A DNA stretch of 8,909 bases from Candidatus Cloacimonadota bacterium. Lineage in GTDB: Bacteria > Cloacimonadota > Cloacimonadia > Cloacimonadales > Cloacimonadaceae. The position numbers and the translations under genes are program-made. The notes beneath the pieces are model-generated. The model saw only the letters and a program-made list of their open reading frames with translations. It was not told the origin of the DNA and ran no database searches. Shown piece after piece: positions 1 through 6,685 of this stretch. The DNA is taken from assembly GCA_023228125.1 (NCBI GenBank), contig JALOBT010000069.1, positions 1 to 8,909 on the forward strand. The letters are read 5' to 3'. The first letter of the stretch is position 1. The number at the start of each line of letters is the position of its first letter.

Positions 1-14
1 GGGGGGGGGGAGGG
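1..14. repeat. Poly-G tract at window edge
   Basis: Ten consecutive G residues are followed by AGGG at the extreme left edge. Nothing upstream is visible, so this may be a real homopolymer, part of a larger G-rich tract, or a sequencing or assembly artefact at a contig end. The surrounding sequence is AT-rich. Confidence 0.4.
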
Positions 15-16
15 AC

Positions 17-90
17 TAATTTAGAATTTAGAATTTAGAATTTAGAATGTAGGATTAATTGAGAATTGAGAATGGAGAATGGAGAATTAT
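17..90. repeat. Left heptamer array, consensus GAATNNA
   Basis: Heptamers of the form GAATTTA or GAATGTA start at 24, 31, 38 and 45, with degenerate units at 17 and 52. After a 4-bp phase shift, four more start at 63, 70, 77 and 84 (GAATTGA, GAATGGA, GAATGGA, GAATTAT). The units are related to the reverse complement of the right array: GAATGTA is a rotation of the complement of CATTCTA, which is present at 270-290. The two arrays therefore face each other. Short degenerate heptamers of this kind are known in intergenic DNA of several bacterial groups; their function is not established. Confidence 0.8.
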
Positions 91-154
91 GGGGGAAAAT
101 TGGGGATGCAGAATGAGCTTGATAGTCATCCTGCATCCTACATTGTAAATTCTA
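36..154. repeat. Imperfect 20-bp inverted repeat linking the heptamer arms
   Basis: Positions 36-55 (TAGAATTTAGAATGTAGGAT) are the reverse complement of 135-154 (ATCCTACATTGTAAATTCTA) with 19 of 20 positions matching. The interval between the arms is 79 bp. Ten bases, AATGTAGGAT / ATCCTACATT, match perfectly and are not explained by the simple heptamer consensus alone. The arms could form a long stem in single-stranded DNA or RNA, or may mark the two ends of a duplicated or inserted unit. Confidence 0.7.
104..138. other. Hairpin between the heptamer arrays
   Basis: GGATGCAG (104-111) pairs perfectly with CTGCATCC (131-138). After one mismatch (112/130), ATGA (113-116) pairs with TCAT (126-129), leaving a 9-nt loop (117-125). 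Twelve of 13 stem positions pair. Neither strand has a T tract directly after the stem, so it does not look like an intrinsic terminator. It lies inside the loop of the 36-55 / 135-154 inverted repeat and shares bases 135-138 with it, so the two folds would compete. Confidence 0.6.
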
Positions 155-350
155 TCTTAGATTCAATTCTACATCATACATCATACATCATACATCATAC
201 ATCATACATTATACATCATACATTATACATTATACATTATACATTATACATCTTACATCATACATTTTACATTCTACATTCTACATTCTACATCATACAT
301 TTTACATTATACATTATACATCATACATGTTGCATCATACATTATACATT
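127..350. repeat. Right heptamer array, consensus CATYATA (25 in-register units)
   Basis: From 172 to 346 there are 25 uninterrupted 7-bp units with no indel: CATCATA ten times, CATTATA eight, CATTCTA three, CATTTTA two, CATCTTA once and CATGTTG once. A degenerate leader runs from 127 (CATCCTG, CATCCTA, CATTGTA, AATTCTA), with a 3-bp phase change near 162-165. Changes fall mainly at unit positions 4 and 5 while CAT and the final A are kept. Three units equal 21 bp, so the array translates as a seven-residue peptide repeat, which is why an open frame (79-402) crosses it. That frame is very probably not a gene. There are no spacers, so this is not CRISPR. Confidence 0.9.
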
Positions 351-367
351 CCGAAGAAACAAACTCC

Positions 368-395
368 TTGACTGCATTAATTGCCGCAATATCGT
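368..395 (+). promoter_or_regulatory. Possible promoter of the downstream operon
   Basis: TTGACT (368-373) resembles a -35 box. It lies 16 bp from TATCGT (390-395), which matches the -10 consensus at four of six positions. The pair sits just upstream of the first gene and just downstream of the AT-rich heptamer array. The -10 match is weak and the promoter consensus of this lineage is unknown, so this is only a candidate. It is supported mainly by being the only gap before a run of overlapping genes. Confidence 0.3.
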
Positions 396-411
396 GGCAT
401 AAACTGAACTA

Positions 412-2088
412 ATGGATGTTAAATGCATGATAACTATCTTTATTGACCATAAATTAGAACGCTTTGCGAAGGAAATACGCTACAGCTTTGACTTTATCTT
501 TCATAGCTTGGGGCTCTCGCACCGTTATGAAAGTGAGGCAGAAGAGCTGAAGCCAAATGATATCGTGGTATTGTATAGCTTTAGCGAGCCGGATGAGGCG
601 CAGATTAAGTCTCTGGCCCGGCATGTAGCCACGATCTTTATCACTTGTGATGTAAAGCTCTATGAATCTAACGGACTGAATTCAGAGGGTTTGAGGCGGC
701 ATATGAAAGAGGAAAAGTTGCTCTACCCCACCCGCATCATCAGCAGCCGCAGTTTTAATAATATTGCGGAAAATTATATTGATGAGGAGATCAGCGGGGG
801 GAAGATCAATTTTGACCTCGTAGGCAATATCTTTTATCATCTGGCGGGGACGGAGCGCGCTTATTATCCGGCGCATAACGACGAGCAGCGTTTTGACGAT
901 GAGCAGAGTGCCTTTTACACCTATCGCCATATCCCGGCGGTGGATAGCCTCTTGTGGCTGCTGGAATCCATGCTCAAAGAACATGCGCAGAATAAAAAGA
1001 TTCCGCTGGCCCAAAAATGCAATTGGCCGGAAGGACAAACTGCGGCAGTGCTGCTTTCACACACGGTGGATAATCTGCAAAAGTGGAGTTTGAATTCGCT
1101 GGTGCTCTCGGTGGCGGATGATTTTTATCTGCTCTTTACCCTGAAATTTCAGCAGTGGTTTCACATCTTGTGGGGAAAATTGCAGTATATGTTTACGAAT
1201 TACGAATTGTATTGGAATTTCGATGAATTTCAGGCTCTGGAACGGGAAAATGACTGCCACTCCACCTTTTATCTGGGCACCGACAAATGCGAGGACCTGG
1301 GTTATGGGCTGGAAGATGCAGACTTGCAGGAAGAGATCAGGCAGATTTTGGCACGCGGAAACGAAATCGGACTGCTGCTGCCCAATGATAAGATTACGCG
1401 GGATCAGATGCTGAGCCGCAAACAATTGATGTTGCATCAGCTGGCCCGAGAGCAGATTGGCGTGCGGCAAATGGCCTACAACAGCAATTCAGCCATCCGC
1501 ATCTTGCATGAAAAGATTCATCCGCTGTATAGCCAGAGTTCGGCGTTCAAGGATTCCCCGGGCTTTTATGACGGCACCACCCTGCCTTTTCATCCCTGGT
1601 TGGGCGGAAAGGCGAACTATTTGCTGCTGCCCACCACCTACCACGATCAATATTTGAGAGTCAATAAACACAAGATCCTGGCCATGGACGATGCCAAGGC
1701 GCAGATCAAGAGTTATTTCACGCAAATCCTGCGCACACATGGCATCTTTTCCCTGGATTTCTCGCTGGCCTCCTATAACGATATTCATTACTGCCACAAG
1801 CTTTACAGCTATATTCTGGCTTTGGTAAAATCTCAGAGCACCTGGATTACCACCGCCACAGAACTGAGCCTGTGGTGGGAAAAACGCAGCCGCGTAACCG
1901 TGGAAAATGATGAGTATGCGATCAACGTTTATTTTGATGATGATATGGATCACTTTTGCCTGCAAGTGCATGGCGACAATAAGATTTATGAAGTGCAGGG
2001 CATGAAAGCCAAGATCGATAAAAACATCATCCGCTTTGCCAACGTAAAGGCCGGTGATGCCGCTACCTTGAGATTTCAGAAAACATGA
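412..2088 (+). CDS. DUF7033 / degenerate polysaccharide deacetylase-like protein
   Basis: This 558-residue protein has the layout of DUF7033-containing polysaccharide deacetylase-like proteins. An N-terminal alpha/beta region includes FDLVGNIFYHLAGTERAYY and IPAVDSLLWLLE. A NodB-like core has LLSHTVDN (214-221), STFYLG (284-289), GNEIGLLLP (316-324), IGVRQ, and GFYDGTTLPFHPW (384-396). A C-terminal beta-rich tail starts near WWEKRSR. Family members usually show LTHDVD and GHEIGLH at the active site. Here the first Asp is Thr218 and both histidines are replaced (Asn317, Leu322), so metal binding and deacetylation are doubtful; it may act as a pseudoenzyme or a binding or scaffold protein in surface-glycan assembly. 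No signal peptide is seen. Neither the ATG at 412 nor the in-frame ATG at 427 has a convincing Shine-Dalgarno; 427 gives MITIFIDHK, closer to the usual family N-terminus. The stop overlaps the next start (ATGA). Confidence 0.7.
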   Translation: MDVKCMITIFIDHKLERFAKEIRYSFDFIFHSLGLSHRYESEAEELKPNDIVVLYSFSEPDEAQIKSLARHVATIFITCDVKLYESNGLNSEGLRRHMKEEKLLYPTRIISSRSFNNIAENYIDEEISGGKINFDLVGNIFYHLAGTERAYYPAHNDEQRFDDEQSAFYTYRHIPAVDSLLWLLESMLKEHAQNKKIPLAQKCNWPEGQTAAVLLSHTVDNLQKWSLNSLVLSVADDFYLLFTLKFQQWFHILWGKLQYMFTNYELYWNFDEFQALERENDCHSTFYLGTDKCEDLGYGLEDADLQEEIRQILARGNEIGLLLPNDKITRDQMLSRKQLMLHQLAREQIGVRQMAYNSNSAIRILHEKIHPLYSQSSAFKDSPGFYDGTTLPFHPWLGGKANYLLLPTTYHDQYLRVNKHKILAMDDAKAQIKSYFTQILRTHGIFSLDFSLASYNDIHYCHKLYSYILALVKSQSTWITTATELSLWWEKRSRVTVENDEYAINVYFDDDMDHFCLQVHGDNKIYEVQGMKAKIDKNIIRFANVKAGDAATLRFQKT

Positions 2089-3185
2089 AAAAGAAAGTCT
2101 TGCATCTGCAACTCCTGCCGCTGCTGAGCGGGGTGCAGAGATTTTCCCTGCATCTTTTAGACGGTTTACCAGCGGAGGAATATGAGATATCGGTAGCCTG
2201 CAAGCCAGGCGGTGAATTCGTCTCTGAAATCCAGAAGCGGGGCTGGAACTTCATCGCTCTGCCCAGCTTCCGGCATCCGGTTTCCCCTTGGGATATAGTG
2301 ACTTTTCTGCATTTGATTTATCTGATGCGAAGACACAGATTTGACATAGTGCACACGAATTCTTCCAAGCCAGGGCTCTTGGGACGCATAGCAGCCACAA
2401 TTTGTGGGGTTTCGCGGGTAGTGCATACCGGACATGGCACGCCCTATTTGCCGCATCAGGCACCGCTGGTCTATTGGTCTTATTTGCAGATAGAAAAGCT
2501 GGCTAATTGCTTTTGTGACAGGGTGATATACGTGAATAATACTGATCGCTTCAAGGCGATAGAACTGGGCGTGATACCAGCCGAGAAAGCTCTGACCATC
2601 TACAACGCTATGAAAGAAAAGCCTGTAGTAGATAAACGCGCGAGCAATAAAGAGCTCGTCACCATCGGCAGCACCCTCCGCTTTTCTGAGCAGAAGAATG
2701 TGCTGAGGCTGATCCCCGCCTTGTGCAAAGCAGCCCGCCAAAATGACAAGCTGAAATTCATCATCTTGGGCGATGGTAAGCACTTACAGCTCTGTCGCAG
2801 CATCGTAGCCTCCTTCCGGCTCAGTGACAGGATCCTGCTCCCCGGTTGGGATTCCGAAGTCGCGCCCTGGCTGAAACTCTTTGATGTCTTCATCCTGTAT
2901 TCACGTTGGGAAGCCATGCCCTTCAGCATCATCGAAGCCATGTATGCCGGACTTCCGGTGATCGGCTCGAACATCCCTTCCATCGCAGAATTCGTGAATG
3001 ACAAAGTGGGCTGGACAGTGCCTTTGGATGCTGAAGAGGCTCTGATCGAGACCCTGATTTCCCTCCCTGCAAGCCCAGACACTATAAAAGGTAAAGGCAA
3101 AGCGGCCTTAGCCTGGGTAAAACAGATCAGTGATTATCCTGCCATGATAGATGCCTACCGCGCGGTATATGAGGGCAAACGATGA
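2085..3185 (+). CDS. Family 4 glycosyltransferase (GT-B fold)
   Basis: This 366-residue protein is typical in length and layout for GT4 (Glycos_transf_1) enzymes, which transfer a sugar from a nucleotide donor to an acceptor, here probably a lipid-linked glycan at the cytoplasmic face. The N-terminal acceptor half has LLSGVQRFSLHLLDGL and DIVHTNSSKPGLLGRIAA. The C-terminal donor half has VTIGSTLRFSEQKN, FIILGDGKH, and SRWEAMPFSIIEAMYAGLPVI. The last contains the EX7E motif, Glu276 and Glu284, expected for nucleotide-sugar binding in retaining GT-B enzymes. No transmembrane segment is apparent. The start overlaps the previous stop and the stop overlaps the next start, both as ATGA, which points to coupled translation. 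The sugar specificity cannot be read from the sequence. Confidence 0.9.
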   Translation: MKKKVLHLQLLPLLSGVQRFSLHLLDGLPAEEYEISVACKPGGEFVSEIQKRGWNFIALPSFRHPVSPWDIVTFLHLIYLMRRHRFDIVHTNSSKPGLLGRIAATICGVSRVVHTGHGTPYLPHQAPLVYWSYLQIEKLANCFCDRVIYVNNTDRFKAIELGVIPAEKALTIYNAMKEKPVVDKRASNKELVTIGSTLRFSEQKNVLRLIPALCKAARQNDKLKFIILGDGKHLQLCRSIVASFRLSDRILLPGWDSEVAPWLKLFDVFILYSRWEAMPFSIIEAMYAGLPVIGSNIPSIAEFVNDKVGWTVPLDAEEALIETLISLPASPDTIKGKGKAALAWVKQISDYPAMIDAYRAVYEGKR

Positions 3186-4219
3186 GCTGGTATATAGTTC
3201 TGGCCGCTCTCGCCATCCAGCTTTTGGCCCATCTTTTGATGCCGCTGAATCTGCGCTTTTCCCGCTTGCATGGGATTTTGGCGCAGCCCGGTGAACGCCG
3301 CATTCACGAAAGCAGTATTCCCGAGGCCGGCGGACTCAGCTTTGCCCTGCCCATCATCCTGACGCAGCTCATCTTCGCTTTTGTGTTCCGGCATATCGAG
3401 ATGGGACGGCTCTTTTTTGAATTGGCGACTGTGGGGGTGCTGGCCCTTACTTTTGGGCTTTTGGACGATCGCTTTGAAGTGCGTCCCGGGTATAAGTTCC
3501 TCTGGCAGATCGCCTTGGGCATGATTATGTATGTGATCGGATATCGGGTGCTATTTTTGACCAATCCGCTGGGTTCGCATTTCATTCTGGGCTGGATGTC
3601 CTTCCCAGTAACTGTGTTATGGTATGTGATCGTGATCAATGCGATCAATTTCATCGATGGTCTGGATGGGCTCGCCACCGGAATTTCGGCGATAGTCAGC
3701 ATCGTCCTGCTCGTGGTAGGCATCCGGGAGCAGAACTTCCTGGTGATCAGCCTTTCCGCTTTTTTACTGAGCGGAACTCTGGCTTTTTTGTTCTACAATT
3801 TCCATCCTGCCAGGATCTTTTTGGGCGAGACGGGGACGCAATTCATCGCCCTGAACATCGCGGCCATTTCCACCGCCGGCTCTGCCCAATTCAAAGGCAT
3901 CACCTCCATGACCATGATGATCCCTCTGGTGGCACTGGGTATCCCTATGCTGGATGTGTTCTTAGCTGTCTTCAGAAGGATTCGTTTTGGCAATATTTTT
4001 ACCGCAGATAGGCTTCATATCCATCATGCCATGCTGGATTTTGGCCTTTCTCAACGCACGATTGCGCTGATCACGTATTTTATCACTTTGCTGTTTGGCC
4101 TCATCGCCATCGGCTTTTCCTATACCGATAAGAAGATTCTGTTTACTCTGCTGATGACTCTTTTGGCCTTAATCGTAATAATTGCGTATATCTTGATGCG
4201 CAGGGAGCGTAACAAATGA
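3182..4219 (+). CDS. Polyprenyl-phosphate sugar-1-phosphate transferase (WecA/TagO/MraY family)
   Basis: This 345-residue polytopic membrane protein belongs to the glycosyltransferase 4 / MraY family. It would transfer a sugar-1-phosphate, commonly GlcNAc-1-P, from UDP-sugar to undecaprenyl phosphate to start a surface polysaccharide. Visible motifs are PGERRIHESSIPEAGGL near residue 38, LLDDRFEV (Asp95, Asp96), NAINFIDGLDGLA (153-165), FLGETGT (213-219), and DRLHIHH ending at His282. The HIHH motif favours the WecA/TagO branch over MraY. The usual FLGD motif reads FLGE, so the normally conserved Asp is Glu216; this is conservative, but at a position tied to the metal site. GAGGG at 3171-3175, six bases before the ATG, is a good Shine-Dalgarno and supports this start. 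Both ends overlap neighbours by ATGA. It probably supplies the lipid-linked primer for the adjacent GT4. Confidence 0.92.
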   Translation: MSWYIVLAALAIQLLAHLLMPLNLRFSRLHGILAQPGERRIHESSIPEAGGLSFALPIILTQLIFAFVFRHIEMGRLFFELATVGVLALTFGLLDDRFEVRPGYKFLWQIALGMIMYVIGYRVLFLTNPLGSHFILGWMSFPVTVLWYVIVINAINFIDGLDGLATGISAIVSIVLLVVGIREQNFLVISLSAFLLSGTLAFLFYNFHPARIFLGETGTQFIALNIAAISTAGSAQFKGITSMTMMIPLVALGIPMLDVFLAVFRRIRFGNIFTADRLHIHHAMLDFGLSQRTIALITYFITLLFGLIAIGFSYTDKKILFTLLMTLLALIVIIAYILMRRERNK

Positions 4220-6681
4220 AACATAGCCTTTGTCTTCTGATGATCCTGATCTCGGCCATGCTGTCCGGTCAAAATTGGCAAGTGATCAACAACGTCACCC
4301 ACGTGTATGACATCGAAAAAAGTGGAGATAGCATTTATTTCTCCAGTTGGGGTGGAGTGGTGGAAATTAAGGGAAATGATGGCCTAGCCTTTGGCGATAT
4401 GCAACAGGTTCGGCAGATTAGCACCAGCGATGGCCTGGTCTCCAATGATATCCGCAATCTCGCTATGATCGAGCTTTCCCAAAATCTGTGGATGGGCTCT
4501 GCATACGACGGCATCAGCATCCGGAGCGCGGCAGGCATGCAAGCCCTGGGCAGCGATCTGGGCCTGCCCTCTTCCCGGGTGTATAAGATTATCGAATCCG
4601 ATTCTTACATTTATGTGGCCACTGCACAGGGGCTGGCGGTGTTTTACTATCTGCCCGATGTCAATTTCCCTTTGATTTTAGAGCAATATGACAGCTTTAA
4701 CACCGGCGGCGCACTGCCCAATAACAACATCACCGATATGCTGCTCACCAGCCAGCGGCAGCTCTTTTTGGCGCACGATACGGGCCTCAGCTATGTGCAT
4801 TTGGATTCTTTGTCCATCAATTCTGCCTGGCATACCATAAGTTCTGGAAGCTTTCTTCCCAGTGGTGGCGGCTATAAACTAAGTGCCAATGCCAACAAGA
4901 TCGCCGTGGCGGCAGAGCAAAAAGTCTATTACCGTGATCTGGATTTTTCCAGCCCCACCTGGCAAACTATCGATACAAGTTTTGGGGATAAGAGGAAGGA
5001 TATTTCCACCCTGCATCTGGATTCTGAAGACAAACTCTGGATCGCTTACGGCAAGTGGGATGAAGGTTTGCTGAACTACAGCGTGGGTGATACTCTGCTT
5101 ACCAAGCTTGATCTGAGCGACCAACAGGCTCGCCATTGGAGGCAGGATGAGGCCAGTCTCGGACACAATGTGATCAGCAAAATCAAGGAATTGGAAGGCG
5201 GGCTCTACTTTTGCACCTGGGGTGATGGCATCGCCAGATACCGGCAGGAAAGCTGGGAATACTTCAGCCCCAATAGCATAGCCTTTCCCAAGATCACCCG
5301 CAGTGTAGCGGACAAGAACAATAAACTGTGGTTTTGCAGCGGCATTGAGAGAGACGAGGTGGTGCGCAAAGGCACCCTGGGCGTAAGTTCTCTGGCAGAT
5401 GGGCATTGGACTAGCTATCAGACCCATAATAGCACGCTGCATTCCAATAATATCCTCGCTTTGGAAGTGGATGCGCGGAATCGAAAATGGTTTGGGGCCT
5501 GGTGGTCGAATTATGGAATCACCGGAAACCGCTTTGGCGTTACCATCTATGATGATGAGAACGAAAGCTGGAAGTGGTTGACTAATGAGGGAATCTCCCA
5601 GTGGAATGATGAAACCGGAAGCTGGGGAGGGTGGATAGCGGGATCTCCCAAACTGCTCACCAATACCATTGTGGACATTCACAAAGATCTGCATGACAAT
5701 ATCCTGGTGCTTAGCTATGATGGTGGGGTAAGCGTGATTGACACAGAAGATAAGCTGATTGGCACATTTCGGGTGCCAGAAAGCGTCTATCAACATCTAT
5801 ACTTCGCCTATCATAGTGGCCGGCAATACTTTTTTGGCACTCTGCGGGATGTGGGGCTCTTGATCTGGAATGATGACAGCATCCCCGTAACGGATGGCGA
5901 ACATTGGTTAAGCCCTATCGTGCCGGATTTGAAGGGAGATACCATCTTTGGCGTGGCCAGCGTGGAAACCCCATACAGCGGCTGGCAACACTTTATCGCT
6001 TCCGAACGCGGACTTTACATGTGGGATGAACAGAATTGGTATAAGTATGGCCGGTATATCAAACGCCAGATCTACAATTTCGCCACTAATCTATGGGAAG
6101 ACGAAACCCTGTATTACGCGGATGAGGAACGGCTTTTTGGCAGCATCCAGACCGTGCCCAATGCGATCTATGGCGATCCTTTCGGGCGCATCTGGATCGG
6201 GAGTCTGGACAACGGGCTGAGTATGTATGACTCTCGCCGGGAACGCTTTACGAATTACTATCAGGGCAATTCTCCCCTGCTCTCAAATCAGATCATCTCC
6301 TTTGGTTATGATCCCTTGGGCGGAAGGCTCTTGATCGGCAGTGCGGAAGGCCTGAATACCCTGGCCATCGGTAGAACTGTGAAGCCAAAAACCTCTCTGC
6401 AAGAGCTAAAGGCCTATCCCAATCCCTTCAAACCTGATGGGCAGAATACGCTTCAGATCGTAAATCAGCCCCCAGATAGTATGCCGATCGGCAAAAACCA
6501 CTGCCATATCTATTCAAGCTCCGGGGGATTGGTGATCAAACTGAAGGAAAACAGCTACTCGCGCTTTGAATGGGATGGGCGCAATAAAGCCGGCAAATTG
6601 GTCTCCAATGGCATCTACTACTTTGTGGTTACAGATAAAGATGGCAATGCCAGGCGGGGCAAGATCGCGGTGATCAGATAA
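4216..6681 (+). CDS. Secreted beta-propeller protein with C-terminal YPNPF/FlgD-Ig-like sorting domain
   Basis: This 821-residue protein begins with a signal peptide (MKHSLCLLMILISAMLSG, then QN). Residues from about 25 to 720 hold at least ten degenerate propeller repeats following a pattern like NxIxxLxxDxxxxLWxGxxxxGLxxY. Examples are NLWMGSAYDGIS, KLWIAYGKWDEGLLNY, GLYFCTWGDGIARY, RIWIGSLDNGLSMYD and RLLIGSAEGLNTL. These resemble the Reg_prop (two-component regulator propeller) blades, but no kinase or DNA-binding domain follows. The last ~90 residues start with YPNPF (734-738) and contain WDGRNKAGKLVSNGIYYFVV, a FlgD-Ig / type IX secretion sorting-like domain. It is probably exported and surface-attached or released; its ligand is unknown. 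AGGGAG at 4202-4207, eight bases before the ATG, is a good Shine-Dalgarno, and the start overlaps the previous stop. Its place in a glycan operon suggests a role at the cell surface. Confidence 0.85.
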   Translation: MKHSLCLLMILISAMLSGQNWQVINNVTHVYDIEKSGDSIYFSSWGGVVEIKGNDGLAFGDMQQVRQISTSDGLVSNDIRNLAMIELSQNLWMGSAYDGISIRSAAGMQALGSDLGLPSSRVYKIIESDSYIYVATAQGLAVFYYLPDVNFPLILEQYDSFNTGGALPNNNITDMLLTSQRQLFLAHDTGLSYVHLDSLSINSAWHTISSGSFLPSGGGYKLSANANKIAVAAEQKVYYRDLDFSSPTWQTIDTSFGDKRKDISTLHLDSEDKLWIAYGKWDEGLLNYSVGDTLLTKLDLSDQQARHWRQDEASLGHNVISKIKELEGGLYFCTWGDGIARYRQESWEYFSPNSIAFPKITRSVADKNNKLWFCSGIERDEVVRKGTLGVSSLADGHWTSYQTHNSTLHSNNILALEVDARNRKWFGAWWSNYGITGNRFGVTIYDDENESWKWLTNEGISQWNDETGSWGGWIAGSPKLLTNTIVDIHKDLHDNILVLSYDGGVSVIDTEDKLIGTFRVPESVYQHLYFAYHSGRQYFFGTLRDVGLLIWNDDSIPVTDGEHWLSPIVPDLKGDTIFGVASVETPYSGWQHFIASERGLYMWDEQNWYKYGRYIKRQIYNFATNLWEDETLYYADEERLFGSIQTVPNAIYGDPFGRIWIGSLDNGLSMYDSRRERFTNYYQGNSPLLSNQIISFGYDPLGGRLLIGSAEGLNTLAIGRTVKPKTSLQELKAYPNPFKPDGQNTLQIVNQPPDSMPIGKNHCHIYSSSGGLVIKLKENSYSRFEWDGRNKAGKLVSNGIYYFVVTDKDGNARRGKIAVIR

Positions 6682-6685
6682 CGAT

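Noticed and set aside
1..105. G-quadruplex from poly-G and the GGGGG / GGGG runs at 91-105
   Set aside because: The G runs are too far apart for a normal quadruplex loop, and the first tract is cut by the window edge.
104..138. Intrinsic terminator
   Set aside because: The stem is good, but no T tract follows on either strand.
172..346. CRISPR array
   Set aside because: Units are 7 bp, contiguous, and have no unique spacers; no cas genes are present.
79..402. Open frame of 107 codons with the peptide repeat HHTSYII
   Set aside because: It is a by-product of the 7-bp repeat: three units make 21 bp, which stays open in this frame. It has no Shine-Dalgarno and no recognisable protein features, and it depends on the low-complexity array.
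4879..5796. Minus-strand open frame of 305 codons inside the propeller gene
   Set aside because: It lies entirely antisense to a well-supported coding region, has no recognisable motifs, and looks like a shadow frame allowed by codon usage.
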